Shown one piece after another: positions 25,890 to 35,376 of a stretch of 64,000 nucleotides of DNA. Within the stretch, counting starts at the first letter, position 1; each line of letters opens with the position of its first letter. The translations under genes and the position numbers were made by a program. The notes below the pieces were generated by a model. That model had not been told where the DNA came from and searched no databases. It saw nothing but the letters and a program-made list of their open reading frames with translations. The stretch lies in contig NZ_FQWM01000002.1 in the NCBI RefSeq assembly GCF_900129685.1, positions 334,654-398,653 of the forward strand. Direction: 5' to 3'. The DNA is from Cognatishimia maritima (GTDB lineage: Bacteria; Pseudomonadota; Alphaproteobacteria; Rhodobacterales; Rhodobacteraceae).

Positions 25890-27031
25890 GCGAAATAGTC
25901 CCTTAGAATGCGGGTATAGATGTCTTTCAACTGATGGATTTGCGCAACCGGCACGTTTTCATCCACTTGGTGCATGGACTTGCCCACCAGACCGAATTCC
26001 ACAACCGGACAATGGTGCTGCACAAAGCGCGCGTCCGAGGTGCCGCCGCTGGTCGACAGTTCAGGCGTCACACCGGTTTCGGATTTGACCGCGTTAGACA
26101 CCAAATCAGACAATGCGCCGGGCGGGGTGATGAAGTTCTCGCCGGACACTTTGATCGTCACATCAATGTCGATCCCCGTCTGACTTTGCACCTCTGCTGC
26201 TTGCTCGTTGATCCAATCCGTCAAGCCGCCGCCAGAATGCGCGTCGTTAAATCGAATGTTCACGGTCGCGCGACACTCTGCCGGAATGACGTTGGTAGCA
26301 GGATTGCCCGTGTCCATCGTCACAACCGCAAGCGTTGAGGCATCAAAATGCGCGGTCCCCTGATCCAACTCATGCGATGCCAATTGGTGCATCAACTGCG
26401 CCATGGCTGGTAGCGGGTTCTTAGCCCGATGTGGATAGGCGGCATGGCCTTGTTTGCCCTTGAAAGTAAACCACGCGTTCATTGACCCGCGGCGGCCGAT
26501 TTTCATCATCTCACCCATAGTGTTTGGGCAGGTTGGCTCTCCGACCAAGCAAACAGACATCTGCTCGCCTGTGGTGGCCATGTGATCCAGAAGCGCGGTT
26601 GTTCCGTCGATGGCATCCGCTTCTTCATCACCGGTGATTGCCAGAATGATAGCGCCATCCGGGGGTGTTTCGCGGACAAAATCAATTGCCGCCGCTGCAA
26701 AGGCTGCAACGCCTGATTTCATATCCGTCGCGCCGCGCCCATACAGGATGCCATCTTCGATGACAGCGCCGAAAGGTGGCTTGCTCCACGCACTTTCGTC
26801 GCCAACCGGGACAACATCGGTGTGCCCGTTAAAGCCAAAAGTTTTGGCATGGCCTTTGCTGCCCCAACGCGCAAAAAGGTTTGCAATGCCGCCACGATCA
26901 ACGCGCTGGCACTCAAACCCCGCATCGCCAAGCAGCTTTTCAAGCAAGACAAGCGCACCGCCTTCCGCCGGCGTCACCGAAGGGCATTTGATCAGGTCGG
27001 CTGTCAGCGCGGCAGCATCAATCTTTGACAT
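25886..27031 (-). CDS. dapE: Succinyl-diaminopimelate desuccinylase
   Basis: Hydrolyses N-succinyl-LL-2,6-diaminopimelate in lysine and peptidoglycan-precursor biosynthesis; di-zinc M20 peptidase. The 381 residues include [15 protein letters not shown] and [14 protein letters not shown] (zinc ligands His and Asp), [13 protein letters not shown] (catalytic Glu) and a C-terminal MHQVDENVP (zinc His). The ATG at 27031 ([14 protein letters not shown]) is chosen over an upstream frame to 27097. First gene of dapE-GNAT-TIGR04282-rnr; dapD is 1.1 kb away on the same strand. Confidence 0.95.
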   Translation of the reverse strand: MSKIDAAALTADLIKCPSVTPAEGGALVLLEKLLGDAGFECQRVDRGGIANLFARWGSKGHAKTFGFNGHTDVVPVGDESAWSKPPFGAVIEDGILYGRGATDMKSGVAAFAAAAIDFVRETPPDGAIILAITGDEEADAIDGTTALLDHMATTGEQMSVCLVGEPTCPNTMGEMMKIGRRGSMNAWFTFKGKQGHAAYPHRAKNPLPAMAQLMHQLASHELDQGTAHFDASTLAVVTMDTGNPATNVIPAECRATVNIRFNDAHSGGGLTDWINEQAAEVQSQTGIDIDVTIKVSGENFITPPGALSDLVSNAVKSETGVTPELSTSGGTSDARFVQHHCPVVEFGLVGKSMHQVDENVPVAQIHQLKDIYTRILRDYFA

Positions 27032-27177
27032 GGTCACCTCATTTGTCTTGAGCAAAGGCCTATCTTGAATCGTTTGGCTGTGCAAATGCGGTAGCACCCA
27101 TTTTGACTTGTGCGACTGGTCGTCTTTTCAAGAGGATTTTGGTGCACCAGTAACTTCGAAAGCGCGATTGAAAGTGC

Positions 27178-27540
27178 CTACTGAGGCAGACCCTCATCCG
27201 TGGATTCTTCGCCATTAAAGAACGGCGTCATTTGCGCCACGATGACTGAATTTTCTTCCAATGCACGCTGCATCAGTTCGCGTTCATCCGCGTCAATCTC
27301 ATGCCCCTGCGCCTCACGTTCTGGCAATGTGCCATAGCCCGTCACATCAAGCGGTGCGAGGTCAGCCTGCTTTAGGATCGCAACGGTTTCGCGCACAGCT
27401 TCCGCCTCATCCACGCCCGAGGCATAGATCATCAGCGCCCCACCGGTCGCGCCTTCAGGCAGACCATCACCGGTCTTGCGACCGACTTGAACAAGGAGCG
27501 TATAGACCTGCTGACGAGATGTTTTCTTGGGCTTTTCCAT
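27178..27540 (-). CDS. Conserved hypothetical protein
   Basis: A 120-residue acidic, soluble protein that I do not recognise. The N-terminus is basic (KPKKTSRQQVYTLLVQVGRK), the centre has GASGVDEAEAVRET-like alpha/beta character (YASGVDEAEAVRETVAILKQ), and the C-terminus is acidic. No membrane segment or catalytic motif. It sits between dapE and dapD, same strand, and codon use resembles its neighbours. Confidence 0.7.
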   Translation of the reverse strand: MEKPKKTSRQQVYTLLVQVGRKTGDGLPEGATGGALMIYASGVDEAEAVRETVAILKQADLAPLDVTGYGTLPEREAQGHEIDADERELMQRALEENSVIVAQMTPFFNGEESTDEGLPQ

Positions 27541-27778
27541 GGTCTCGCCTTAGCCTGCAAAGATGTACGGGGTCAACTGCTCTCCAAGACAGTGCGACGC
27601 GCAGAAAACCACCGACGATCCCCTCGGATTGGCCGGTTTTTGCTCAGCAAAGGCCGATTTACAAAGTGATTGGTGACGAAAATCACATAATTGTTTAAGC
27701 AACATTTAGTATGATTCCCAGCAACCTATACTAATGGTTGGGTAACCAGTCCTAAAGATACAGGCAAAGGACAGCAGT

Positions 27779-28117
27779 ATGAAACAGGCCCTCATGTCTT
27801 TGGCTTTGGCAGCCGGAGTTTTCCTCGCATTCGGTGAAGCCGCGCAAGCAGCACAATGCGCGGATCGCGATGCCGTCCACCAAAAGCTGGTGAGCGACTA
27901 CAAAGAAAATCCGACGACGAGTTTTAGTAACGCGACCAACCACCGTCTGGATATATATACTTCCCGCAACTCAAGAACTTGGTCGATCTTGCTGCATGTG
28001 CGGGATTCAAACATGGTTTGCCTAGCCGCTTCGGGCAAAGGCAAACGCCAGCTGAAAAAGACCCTCGGCGAATTGCACAGCAATCGCAGCATGGCGCGTG
28101 TAGACCTTCAGGGATAA
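27779..28117 (+). CDS. Small secreted protein, unknown function
   Basis: A 112-residue protein with a clear signal peptide (LMSLALAAGVFLAFGEAAQA, cleavage near AQA-AQ). The mature part is about 90 residues with two cysteines (QCADRD and MVCLAAS) that could form a disulfide. CAAAGGACAGC just before the ATG gives a weak ribosome site, and TATACT at 27727-27732 could be a -10 box. It is the only + strand gene between dapE and the LOG gene and shares a two-way terminator with dapD. Confidence 0.72.
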   Translation: MKQALMSLALAAGVFLAFGEAAQAAQCADRDAVHQKLVSDYKENPTTSFSNATNHRLDIYTSRNSRTWSILLHVRDSNMVCLAASGKGKRQLKKTLGELHSNRSMARVDLQG

Positions 28118-28132
28118 AGCCCAAACAAAAAA

Positions 28133-28155
28133 GCCCGCCAAGCGGCGGGCTTCTT
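28133..28155. terminator. Bidirectional intrinsic terminator (small secreted protein / dapD)
   Basis: GCCCGCC, loop AAGC, GGCGGGC (28133-28150). T-runs are present on both strands: TTCTT on +, and TTTTTT on the minus strand. It ends the secreted-protein gene and dapD, which converge on it. Confidence 0.85.
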
Positions 28156-28173
28156 ACCGTTCTGCGGCTTTGA

Positions 28174-29001
28174 TCAATCGCGCAGCAACTCGTTGATGCC
28201 GGTCTTGCTGCGGGTTCTTTCGTCGACCCGTTTCACGATGACCGCGCAGTAAAGGCTTACGTTGTTCTTTGATGGCATAGAGCCGGCCACAACGACAGAA
28301 TAGGGTGGCACTTCGCCATACATAACTTCGCCGGTTTCGCGATCCACGATCTTGGTGGACTTGCCGATGAACACGCCCATGCCGAGAACCGAACCTTCGC
28401 GAACGATGCAGCCTTCAACCACCTCAGAGCGCGCGCCGATAAAGCAGTTGTCTTCAATGATTGTCGGACCAGCCTGCATAGGCTCCAGAACACCGCCAAT
28501 GCCGACGCCGCCGGACAGGTGCACGTTCTTGCCAATCTGTGCGCAAGAGCCAACGGTGGCCCATGTGTCGACCATAGTGCCTTCATCTACATAAGCGCCA
28601 AGGTTCACAAAAGACGGCATCAAAACCACACCTGGCGCAATGAACGCAGACTTGCGCACAACAGCATTCGGCACTGCACGGAAACCAGCCGCTTGCCATT
28701 GGTTGTCGCCCCAGCCTTTGAATTTGCTGTCGACTTTGTCCCACCAGCCGCCGCCTTGTGGACCACCTTCCTGCGCTTCCATATCCTTGATACGGAAGCC
28801 GAGCAGCACGGCTTTCTTGGCCCATTGGTTCACGTGCCAATCACCGCTGTCTTGTTTCTCTGCGACGCGCAGTTTGCCAGAATCCAGCGCGTTCAGCGTG
28901 TCCTCGATGGCTTCGCGGGTTTCGCCAGTCGTTGCCGGGGTAATCGTATCGCGCGCGTCCCACGCGGCTTCGATTGCGGTTTCCAGTTGCGCGTTTGACA
29001 T
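28174..29001 (-). CDS. dapD: Tetrahydrodipicolinate N-succinyltransferase
   Basis: Succinylates tetrahydrodipicolinate in the succinylase branch of the diaminopimelate/lysine pathway. The 275 residues match the family, with an N-terminal helical region and the hexapeptide-repeat left-handed beta-helix (about 105-235; [36 protein letters not shown]). Its presence with dapE shows that the organism uses the succinylated pathway. Confidence 0.97.
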   Translation of the reverse strand: MSNAQLETAIEAAWDARDTITPATTGETREAIEDTLNALDSGKLRVAEKQDSGDWHVNQWAKKAVLLGFRIKDMEAQEGGPQGGGWWDKVDSKFKGWGDNQWQAAGFRAVPNAVVRKSAFIAPGVVLMPSFVNLGAYVDEGTMVDTWATVGSCAQIGKNVHLSGGVGIGGVLEPMQAGPTIIEDNCFIGARSEVVEGCIVREGSVLGMGVFIGKSTKIVDRETGEVMYGEVPPYSVVVAGSMPSKNNVSLYCAVIVKRVDERTRSKTGINELLRD

Positions 29002-29032
29002 GTGTTTCGGCTCCGTCTCTTAGGATTCGGGC

Positions 29033-29200
29033 TTACATAGCGAAACTGGGCCATTGCGTCACCCAATGTTCGCCCAATCGACCAGAAAAACCGACATAGC
29101 CGCATTCAAACACAGATTGGTGTAAGTAACGCTCGGTGCTGGCAATGAGCTGCAGATCGCGATACGCCTGGGGTAACAGGCATTGATCGCAGTGGAACAT
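29033..29200 (-). CDS. Possible small ORF in the dapD leader
   Basis: A 55-codon frame (MFHCDQCLLPQAYRDLQLIA...) ends 31 bases before the dapD start on the same strand. Its composition looks protein-like and it has a CxxC pair. There is no clear ribosome site, and part of a longer open frame runs further upstream, so it may be chance. It could be a leader ORF, but no amino-acid run is seen that would suggest lysine attenuation. Confidence 0.28.
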   Translation of the reverse strand: MFHCDQCLLPQAYRDLQLIASTERYLHQSVFECGYVGFSGRLGEHWVTQWPSFAM

Positions 29201-29246
29201 GCGCGCGGTCAATTGCGTTGGAAAGTAATTGGTAAGGACGCGCGAT

Positions 29247-30089
29247 ATGAAAGACGACCACAAGACCCCGTTTCGGGATGCCCACACAGATCGGGATACG
29301 GCTCAAGATGTGCCTGATACCCCCCAAACACGAGCCCCCGCTTACCGACTGGCTTTTGCCGATGATGATTTCTTGTGTCGCGAAGAATTGCGCCCCGTGC
29401 GCTTGCAGTTGGAACTGCTAAAGCCACAAATGAATTTAGATGAATATGGCGTTCAAAGCACCATCGTGATGTTTGGCGGCGCGCGTATTCCAGAGCCTGC
29501 ACAGAAGGACAAAGCACGAACCAAAACACTGGCTGATCTTTCTTCGTTTTATGACGAAGCTCGAGAGTTTGCGCGGCTGATGACTGAACGCTCCAAAGCC
29601 TGCTCCGGTCGAGAGAACGTGATTGTGACAGGTGGCGGCCCCGGTGTGATGGAAGCGGGCAACCGCGGTGCGGTTGACGCGGGCGGTGTCTCAATCGGAT
29701 TGAACATCGTGCTGCCGCATGAACAGGCGCCAAACGAATACGTCACCCCTGATCTCTGCTTTAATTTCCACTATTTTGCGATCCGCAAAATGCACTTTTT
29801 GATGCGCGCCCACGCGATATGTGTGTTCCCGGGGGGATTTGGCACTTTGGACGAGATGTTTGAAGCGCTGACTCTTATTCAAACAGGCCGCATGGACCGC
29901 GTGCCGTTCCTGCTCTTTGGTCAGGCGTTCTGGGAAAAGATCATCAATTGGGAAGCGCTGAGTGACGCGGGGACGATTTCTGCCGAAGATCTCGACCTCT
30001 TCCGATTTGTGGAAACCGCAGAACAGGCCATTGACGTGATCGACAATTGGGGCGACGTAAGCTGTCGCGACAGCATTCCGGGGCGCTGA
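29247..30089 (+). CDS. LOG-family protein (TIGR00730, cytokinin riboside 5'-monophosphate phosphoribohydrolase-like)
   Basis: A Rossmann-fold LOG/TIGR00730 protein of 280 residues that may hydrolyse nucleoside monophosphates to base plus ribose-5-phosphate. Motifs: VIVTGGGPGVMEAGNRGA and the diagnostic PGGFGTLDEMFEALTL. The ATG at 29247 has AAGGA 9-13 bases upstream; a TTG 18 bases earlier is less likely. It carries an N-terminal extension of about 85 residues before the core, longer than minimal LOG proteins. Confidence 0.9.
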   Translation: MKDDHKTPFRDAHTDRDTAQDVPDTPQTRAPAYRLAFADDDFLCREELRPVRLQLELLKPQMNLDEYGVQSTIVMFGGARIPEPAQKDKARTKTLADLSSFYDEAREFARLMTERSKACSGRENVIVTGGGPGVMEAGNRGAVDAGGVSIGLNIVLPHEQAPNEYVTPDLCFNFHYFAIRKMHFLMRAHAICVFPGGFGTLDEMFEALTLIQTGRMDRVPFLLFGQAFWEKIINWEALSDAGTISAEDLDLFRFVETAEQAIDVIDNWGDVSCRDSIPGR

Positions 30090-30098
30090 AACGCATCC

Positions 30099-30470
30099 CT
30101 AGTGGCGCGCCCATCTTGGGAAATGCGCGCCAAGGCTGGAACCTGGGCCAAACTTTTGGCGCAGCGACGCAATAGACAATTGGCCGGTGCCCGGCCAATT
30201 GCGAAACTCGCCAGTGCTGAGCGACACGACACCAACCCCTTTGTCGCCGCGACGGATCATAAAACCCGCCCGAAGCATCCGGGCCTTGAGATCAATCCAG
30301 TCGACTGATCTGGCAATAACCCCCGTAAGATCGTGATGCCCGGCATGTGGTTGGGTTTCCGCGACGGCCTGCGACCTAAGACGCGAAACGTCGCGCGCTC
30401 GGTCCTGACCCGATGTGCTCGTCAGGTCCGCAACCTGTCGAGGTTCTTGCCTTAGATCTACACCTTCCAT
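30099..30470 (-). CDS. Hypothetical protein, possibly related to the C-terminal domain of relaxase-like proteins
   Basis: A 123-residue frame with ATG at 30470 and a GGGGGG run 10-15 bases upstream. The C-terminal half (VDWIDLKARMLRAGFMIRRG ... LRQKFGPGSSLGAHFPRW) loosely resembles a short alpha/beta domain seen at the end of some alphaproteobacterial relaxase-like proteins. That is memory, not a search. The frame contains a perfect 11-bp inverted repeat (30177-30201). No other gene fits this 600-base interval, which supports the call only weakly. Confidence 0.45.
   Translation of the reverse strand: MEGVDLRQEPRQVADLTSTSGQDRARDVSRLRSQAVAETQPHAGHHDLTGVIARSVDWIDLKARMLRAGFMIRRGDKGVGVVSLSTGEFRNWPGTGQLSIASLRQKFGPGSSLGAHFPRWARH
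30177..30201. repeat. Perfect 11-bp inverted repeat
   Basis: CAATTGGCCGG, centre TGC, CCGGCCAATTG. No T-run follows on either strand, so it is not a terminator. It lies inside the hypothetical gene at 30099-30470. Confidence 0.8.
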
Positions 30471-30692
30471 GGCTGTGATCCCCCCATAGGATTTGCCTGT
30501 ACATGTGCCTCATTGAAATTGCGCAACTCTTTACCTTCGGTCCGCATCACAGCGCGGCCGCGAACGGCTGTCACAGATATAGTGGCCAATCTGCCCGCCA
30601 TTACCAGAAATGGTAGAACCATTCGCCAGCGTAGGTCAAACGCAAATGCCGAAACACATACTGAAGTCTATAGAATTCAACTTAAAAGTGCG

Positions 30693-31883
30693 TTAATCCC
30701 CAAGGCCCGCCTCGGCTTCAATCTGTTTGCGGGATTTCCGAGCCCGCTCCGTTGCAGATTTCAACTGTCCACAGGCGGCCATAATATCATCGCCACGCGT
30801 TTTGCGGATCGGGCTGGCATAGCCCGCTTGGTAAATGATATTCGCGAAAGCTCGAATTCGGTTGTTCGAGGACCGTTTGTAGGGCGCGCCCGGCCACTCA
30901 TTGAATGGGATCAGATTGATCTTGGCTGGGATCTTATGGCGCTTGATGTGGTCGATCAGACGGTGCGCGTCCTCATCAGTGTCGTTCACGCCATCCAGCA
31001 TCACGTACTCAAACGTGATCCGTTCGGAATTCGACAGGTTGGGATAGGCCGCTAGCGCGCTAAGCAATTCTTCGATGTTCCAACGCTTATTGATTGGCAC
31101 CAGCACATCGCGCACATCATCCGTTGTCGCGTGGAAGGAAATCGCCAGCAAACAGCCGATTTCTTCTGCGGTGCGCGCGATTTCTGGCACCACGCCAGAG
31201 GTCGACAGGGTGATGCGGCGACGGCTAAGCGAAATGCCCTCGCCATCCATCGCGATTTTCATCGCATCGCGCACGTTGTCGAAATTATAAAGCGGCTCGC
31301 CCATGCCCATCAGCACGATATTGGACAGCAAGCGCGTCTCATCTTTCGGCGCACCGGGCACTGGCCATTCTTCAAGGTCATCGCGCGCCATCATAATTTG
31401 CCCAACGATCTCACCCGCCGTCAGGTTGCGCACCAGTTTCTGTGTGCCGGTGTGGCAGAAGGAACAGGTCAAAGTGCAGCCCACCTGAGACGACACACAG
31501 AGCGTGCCACGATCTTCTTCGGGGATATAGACAACCTCAACCTCATGGCCGCCTGCGATCTTCACCAGGTATTTACGTGTGCCATCCGTGGATACCTGCT
31601 TGGAAACAACCTCTGGGATTTCGACCGTGAACTTCTCATCCAATTGCGCGCGATAGGCTTTGGACAGGTTTGTCATCTCGTGAAAATCACGCACGCCCCA
31701 TTGGTAGATCCACTGCCAGATCTGCCCCACACGCATTTTCGCCTGCTTCTCGGGCGTGCCCGCGTCGATCAATACCTCGCGCAGCTTGTCGCGGGTCAGC
31801 CCGACAAGGTTCAGCTTGCCATCGGTCGGCAGCTTGCGCGGAATGGTATGTACGTCCTGCGTGATCGGTGCGCTGGCGGTCAT
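30693..31883 (-). CDS. rlmN: 23S rRNA/tRNA adenine C2-methyltransferase RlmN
   Basis: Radical-SAM enzyme that methylates C2 of A2503 in 23S rRNA and A37 in some tRNAs. The 396 residues have the CxxxCxxC cluster motif in [14 protein letters not shown] and the GMGEPLYNF motif. The conserved catalytic cysteine is near the C-terminus ([10 protein letters not shown]). The ATG at 31883 with GGAG 8-11 bases upstream is used rather than the frame to 31940. Probably monocistronic. Confidence 0.96.
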   Translation of the reverse strand: MTASAPITQDVHTIPRKLPTDGKLNLVGLTRDKLREVLIDAGTPEKQAKMRVGQIWQWIYQWGVRDFHEMTNLSKAYRAQLDEKFTVEIPEVVSKQVSTDGTRKYLVKIAGGHEVEVVYIPEEDRGTLCVSSQVGCTLTCSFCHTGTQKLVRNLTAGEIVGQIMMARDDLEEWPVPGAPKDETRLLSNIVLMGMGEPLYNFDNVRDAMKIAMDGEGISLSRRRITLSTSGVVPEIARTAEEIGCLLAISFHATTDDVRDVLVPINKRWNIEELLSALAAYPNLSNSERITFEYVMLDGVNDTDEDAHRLIDHIKRHKIPAKINLIPFNEWPGAPYKRSSNNRIRAFANIIYQAGYASPIRKTRGDDIMAACGQLKSATERARKSRKQIEAEAGLGD

Positions 31884-32016
31884 GGTGTGAGTCTCCGGGA
31901 GTTCAGGCGCGTCTGATACACGATACAGCGCATTTTGCAAACCACACAGGCCGCTGCCGCTTTTTGTCAGCGCCTTGCGTCATAAGCAGCAGGCAAAGAC
32001 AATACAGGAGACAACA

Positions 32017-32325
32017 ATGTCTGTCATCGAAACCGTCCGCTACCGCCTGAAAGACGGCGCAACGCAAAAGGACGCCCTCGCCGCTTGGGAGGAAAGCCAA
32101 AGCTTCGCGCGCGCGCAAAACGGCTTTTTGGGTCGCAAACTCGCCGTGACCGCCGAGGGCGATTTTCTGGATCACGTCGAATGGGCGAGCATCGAAGATG
32201 CAAAATCAGCCGCCGCGAATTTCGATCCCAGCAAATTCCCTGAACTGCTTGGCCTTATGAAAGTGCTGGATGAAAGCAGCATGACTATGACCCATTACGA
32301 AGTTTTGGGCGAAGCGACCGCTTGA
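32017..32325 (+). CDS. Antibiotic-biosynthesis-monooxygenase-like (dimeric alpha/beta barrel) protein
   Basis: A 102-residue ABM/dimeric alpha-beta barrel protein (VIETVRYRLKDGATQKDALA, then GFLGRKLAV and DHVEWASIEDA). Such proteins range from haem-degrading to signalling; this one lacks an obvious haem-ligand pattern. The ATG at 32017 has CAGGAG 7-12 bases upstream. It lies 34 bases before the VOC gene and is probably co-transcribed with it. Confidence 0.75.
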   Translation: MSVIETVRYRLKDGATQKDALAAWEESQSFARAQNGFLGRKLAVTAEGDFLDHVEWASIEDAKSAAANFDPSKFPELLGLMKVLDESSMTMTHYEVLGEATA

Positions 32326-32359
32326 ACCACATTGCATTACCAAAAATGGAAATTACCGA

Positions 32360-32725
32360 ATGAAATCCTCCTATATCGTGCTTGGCACCAACGACATGAC
32401 AGCAGGCGTCGCCTTTTATGACGCTCTTTTTGCGGACACCGCATTGACCCAAGTACATTCCGATCATCGCATGACCTATTGGCAATGCCCCGACCTCGCT
32501 TTTGCCCTGGCGCTGCCGTTTGACGGTGCACCCGCCACCAATGGCAACGGGACCATGGTCGGTCTGGACGTCGGGGCAAACAGCGACGTCGACAGGCTTT
32601 ATGCCAAGGCTTTGGAGATTGGCGGCACAAGCGAGGGCGCGCCCGCCCAACGTGGCCCTTATTATTCCTGCTATGTGAGAGACCTCGACAAAAACAAACT
32701 CTGTCTTTTCTCGATGGCGGTGTGA
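32360..32725 (+). CDS. VOC-superfamily (glyoxalase-like) protein
   Basis: A 121-residue vicinal-oxygen-chelate protein: YIVLGTNDMTAGVAFYDALF begins the first beta-alpha-beta module, and SCYVRDLDKNKLCLFSM the last. Substrate unknown. Second gene of a two-gene unit closed by the terminator at 32731-32760. Confidence 0.85.
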   Translation: MKSSYIVLGTNDMTAGVAFYDALFADTALTQVHSDHRMTYWQCPDLAFALALPFDGAPATNGNGTMVGLDVGANSDVDRLYAKALEIGGTSEGAPAQRGPYYSCYVRDLDKNKLCLFSMAV

Positions 32726-32730
32726 AATCA

Positions 32731-32760
32731 AAAAAACCCCGGAGGTCACTCCGGGGTTTC
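32731..32760. terminator. Bidirectional intrinsic terminator (VOC gene / IalB-like gene)
   Basis: CCCCGGAG, loop GTCA, CTCCGGGG (32737-32756), flanked by six A on the left (T6 on the minus strand) and TTTC on the right. It serves the convergent IalB-like gene best. Confidence 0.85.
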
Positions 32761-32781
32761 GAATTTCGTCACGCGCGAAGC

Positions 32782-33318
32782 TTAGCTACAGCGCTGGCCC
32801 GCATCGTCGTGTGCGGCGGTGAAACCCAGAAGCGAAAACGTATCTTCGGTCCGCGTGCCTCGGCCGGATTCCCCGACCAGCACCGCTTGTTTGCCGCGCT
32901 TCATTGCGGCCACGATCTTTGCGTCATCTTCGACGCTTTGCGGCCATGCCCATTCACCTTCGGTGAAGAGGTCAAAGGTTTCGTCATCGACCTTCATGCT
33001 GACGGTTGAGCCAGATTTGAACGGATAGCCTCCGGTAAAACCAACTTGGCCCTTCACCCCGGCTTCGGGGCGGAAAAAGACCATCAGCAAGGTTTGCGTG
33101 CGACGCACAGCAACAACAGCACCGTTACGCGTATTCACGCTTTCTTTGAACGTAGAGACGGCCCAGCATTCTTTAGGGTCCGATTCCACAAACACGCTCC
33201 AGTCTGTTTGTGCGGCGACCTGATTGCTGCTTTCCTGCGCCATGGCAGATGAGCCAGCAAAGCTCAGCGCGCCCATCAGTGTCCCCAGAACGGTCGCGCG
33301 AAATGTCTTCGATCCCAT
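32782..33318 (-). CDS. IalB-like invasion-associated locus B family protein
   Basis: A 178-residue exported protein. It has a signal peptide (LGTLMGALSFAGSSAMAQES), then the IalB-type domain with SVFVESDPKECWAVSTF and VFFRPEAGVKGQVGFTGGYP, and a C-terminal Cys pairing with the early Cys in ECW. Family members are periplasmic and of unclear biochemical role; the 'invasion' name comes from Bartonella and implies no pathogenicity here. The ATG at 33318 is preferred over the frame to 33342. Confidence 0.85.
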   Translation of the reverse strand: MGSKTFRATVLGTLMGALSFAGSSAMAQESSNQVAAQTDWSVFVESDPKECWAVSTFKESVNTRNGAVVAVRRTQTLLMVFFRPEAGVKGQVGFTGGYPFKSGSTVSMKVDDETFDLFTEGEWAWPQSVEDDAKIVAAMKRGKQAVLVGESGRGTRTEDTFSLLGFTAAHDDAGQRCS

Positions 33319-33483
33319 ATTTACAGCCTCCAAGCTGTCCAAGCCCTCAAATCCGAAATTGACCGCGCCGCTGCCCGGCTTTCATTTTGCGGCATTCCCT
33401 TCTCGATGCGCATACAATAGTCTGAATTCGGCGCGTGGCGAAAGCCCCGTTGGCACGAAATCGCCCATAAAATGTAGGTCACA

Positions 33484-34479
33484 ATGACTGCCCCGGAAAA
33501 CTTGGTCGAAATTTGGCGTGGGTCGCTTCTGGAAAGCATACACACGGGTCATGTCGTGGTCTGCGGACCCGATGGCGAAATCGTTCATAACTGGGGTAAT
33601 GCAGACGCGCTGGTCTATCCGCGAAGCTCTGCCAAGATGATCCAAGCGCTGCCGCTTGTCGAAAGTGGTCTGGCCGAACGCAAGCGACTAACGGACGCGC
33701 ATTTGGCTTTGGCCTGCGCGTCGCACAATGGTGCGCGAATACACACGGACCCAGTGCAGCGCTGGCTTTCGGACCTCGGTCTGGATGACGCGGCCTTGCG
33801 CTGTGGGGCGCATGCGCCGCTGGACACAAAAGAACGCCATCACCTGATCCGCGAGGGCAAAGCCCCCTGCCAGTGCCACAACAGTTGTTCCGGCAAACAC
33901 GCGGGGTTTCTGACCTTGGCGCAATCCCTAGGCACGGATTTGGAATATGCAGACCCAGAACACGCCGTTCAGAAAGCGGTGTTTCAGGCCATTGATGAGG
34001 TTACGCAGTTCGCCAGCCCGTGCTTTGGCATCGATGGCTGTGCCGCACCCAATCCGGCGACCACCGTACATGCGATGGCCCGCGCCATGGCGTTTTTCGC
34101 AAGCGCAGATAGCAATGGGGATGCGCGCAGCCGGGCAGCGGTGCGGTTGCGCAACGCGATGATGCAGTTTCCAGAACTGGTCGCTGGTGAAGGTCGCCCC
34201 TGCACCCGACTGATGCGCGCTTGCCAAGGCAAAGCCGCGATCAAGTTCGGTGCCGAAGGGTATTTCATCGCCATTTTGCCTGAACAACAGTTGGGCGTGG
34301 CGCTGAAGATCAGTGATGGCAGCACACGCGCCGCAAATTGCGCGATTGCAGCGATCCTAGTGAAACTAGGCGTCCTGAACCCAAATCATCTGGAAGCGCA
34401 GGCCTATATCAATGAACCGATCAAAAACTGGCGGGGCATGCAGACCGGGTGGATGCGTACAGCCGCAACGCTGCAATAA
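33484..34479 (+). CDS. L-asparaginase II family protein (Rhizobium AnsA/ReAV type)
   Basis: Expected to hydrolyse L-asparagine to aspartate plus ammonia. The 331 residues match PF06089-type asparaginases. Candidate active-site segments are PRSSAKMIQALPL (Ser-x-x-Lys, about residue 47-51) and CHNSCSGKHAGFL (about 136-148), the catalytic and zinc-binding parts known for the R. etli ReAV enzyme. No signal peptide, so cytoplasmic. Divergent from the IalB-like gene. Confidence 0.88.
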   Translation: MTAPENLVEIWRGSLLESIHTGHVVVCGPDGEIVHNWGNADALVYPRSSAKMIQALPLVESGLAERKRLTDAHLALACASHNGARIHTDPVQRWLSDLGLDDAALRCGAHAPLDTKERHHLIREGKAPCQCHNSCSGKHAGFLTLAQSLGTDLEYADPEHAVQKAVFQAIDEVTQFASPCFGIDGCAAPNPATTVHAMARAMAFFASADSNGDARSRAAVRLRNAMMQFPELVAGEGRPCTRLMRACQGKAAIKFGAEGYFIAILPEQQLGVALKISDGSTRAANCAIAAILVKLGVLNPNHLEAQAYINEPIKNWRGMQTGWMRTAATLQ

Positions 34480-34481
34480 AA

Positions 34482-34510
34482 AAAGGCGGCAGAAATGCCG
34501 CCCCTTTTCT
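34482..34510. terminator. Bidirectional intrinsic terminator (asparaginase / YciI-like gene)
   Basis: GGCGGCA, loop GAAA, TGCCGCC (34485-34502). CCTTTTCTT follows on the + strand and TTTTTTT on the minus strand, so it closes both convergent genes. Confidence 0.88.
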
Positions 34511-34525
34511 TCTCAGCATCGCCAA

Positions 34526-34840
34526 TCACATTTCAATGCATTCAGCGACTTCGACTGTGCCATTGTTGTTACCAATAATCGGGCAACCTTTGGCTAGTTC
34601 AAGGGCGGCATCCATATTGTCTGCTGTCACCATGGTGAAGCCTGACAACGGGTTTGACCCGCCGTTGTCCTCGACCCCGTTTGCTGTAACGGTTTTAGAC
34701 ATGCCAACCGGCGCGCCGCCATCGGCAAGCGCCGGGCCCATCGACTCATACCAAGCCATCCACTTGGCCATAACGGCTTGACCTTCTTCTGGTGTCTCTG
34801 GCTTGCCGCCACCGTGATATGCAAAAATAAACTTAGGCAT
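34526..34840 (-). CDS. YciI-family protein
   Basis: A 104-residue YCII-related protein (MPKFIFAYHGGGKPETPEEG, GWLAWYESMGPALADGG-like core, GFTMVTADNMDAALELAKGC). The ATG at 34840 has a purine-rich AGGAGAGAGAAG just upstream. Function of the family is unclear. It runs in the same direction as, and about 104 bases downstream of, the SRPBCC gene. Confidence 0.82.
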   Translation of the reverse strand: MPKFIFAYHGGGKPETPEEGQAVMAKWMAWYESMGPALADGGAPVGMSKTVTANGVEDNGGSNPLSGFTMVTADNMDAALELAKGCPIIGNNNGTVEVAECIEM

Positions 34841-34944
34841 CTTCTCTCTCCTACTGATTAAAATGACGGGCACACAGCCCTATTGGTTCGGGCAAACGGG
34901 GTGACCAGCCTGCCAGAAATCTTTGTTTGTTTGTTGCGCTCGAT

Positions 34945-35376
34945 TTAGCCGTTCAAAATCTGGGACATTGTGTTCAATGCATAGGTCCAGCCGTTATTGT
35001 GGTTGTTTGCCGCTTCCTCATCACTGAACTCTCGGTGATCAATGATCAGCTTCGCACCAGCGGCCGATTCCGAAACGGTGAACATCACATGACTTTCAGG
35101 GCCGCGTTTGTCGTCGGGATCATGCCAGCCCCAGGTAAAGCCAACTGTCTTGGGGCGATCGACATGGGTGACATGGCCTGACAGTTTCAACTTGTTGCCG
35201 TCCTTGGTCAGCATTTCAACAAACCAAGGCCCCTTGCGCGAGAAATCCATCTCTTCCGCCGGGAAGGTCATGCCCTCGTAGCCAAACCATTCCAACACGC
35301 TCGCGCGTTTTGTGACGAAATCAAACAGCCGCTCTGGTGTTACCTTGAATTCGCGCTCAAGTTTTATGTCTGCCAC
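34945..35376 (-). CDS. SRPBCC/AHSA1-like (START fold) protein
   Basis: A 143-residue protein with the AHSA1 pattern (LEREFKVTPERLFDFVTKRA, GMTFPAEEMDF, HDPDDKRGPESHVMFTV). It starts with GTG at 35376 and overlaps the ArsR-type regulator upstream by 13 bases. Pairs of ArsR plus SRPBCC occur widely; the ligand is unknown. Confidence 0.85.
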   Translation of the reverse strand: MADIKLEREFKVTPERLFDFVTKRASVLEWFGYEGMTFPAEEMDFSRKGPWFVEMLTKDGNKLKLSGHVTHVDRPKTVGFTWGWHDPDDKRGPESHVMFTVSESAAGAKLIIDHREFSDEEAANNHNNGWTYALNTMSQILNG

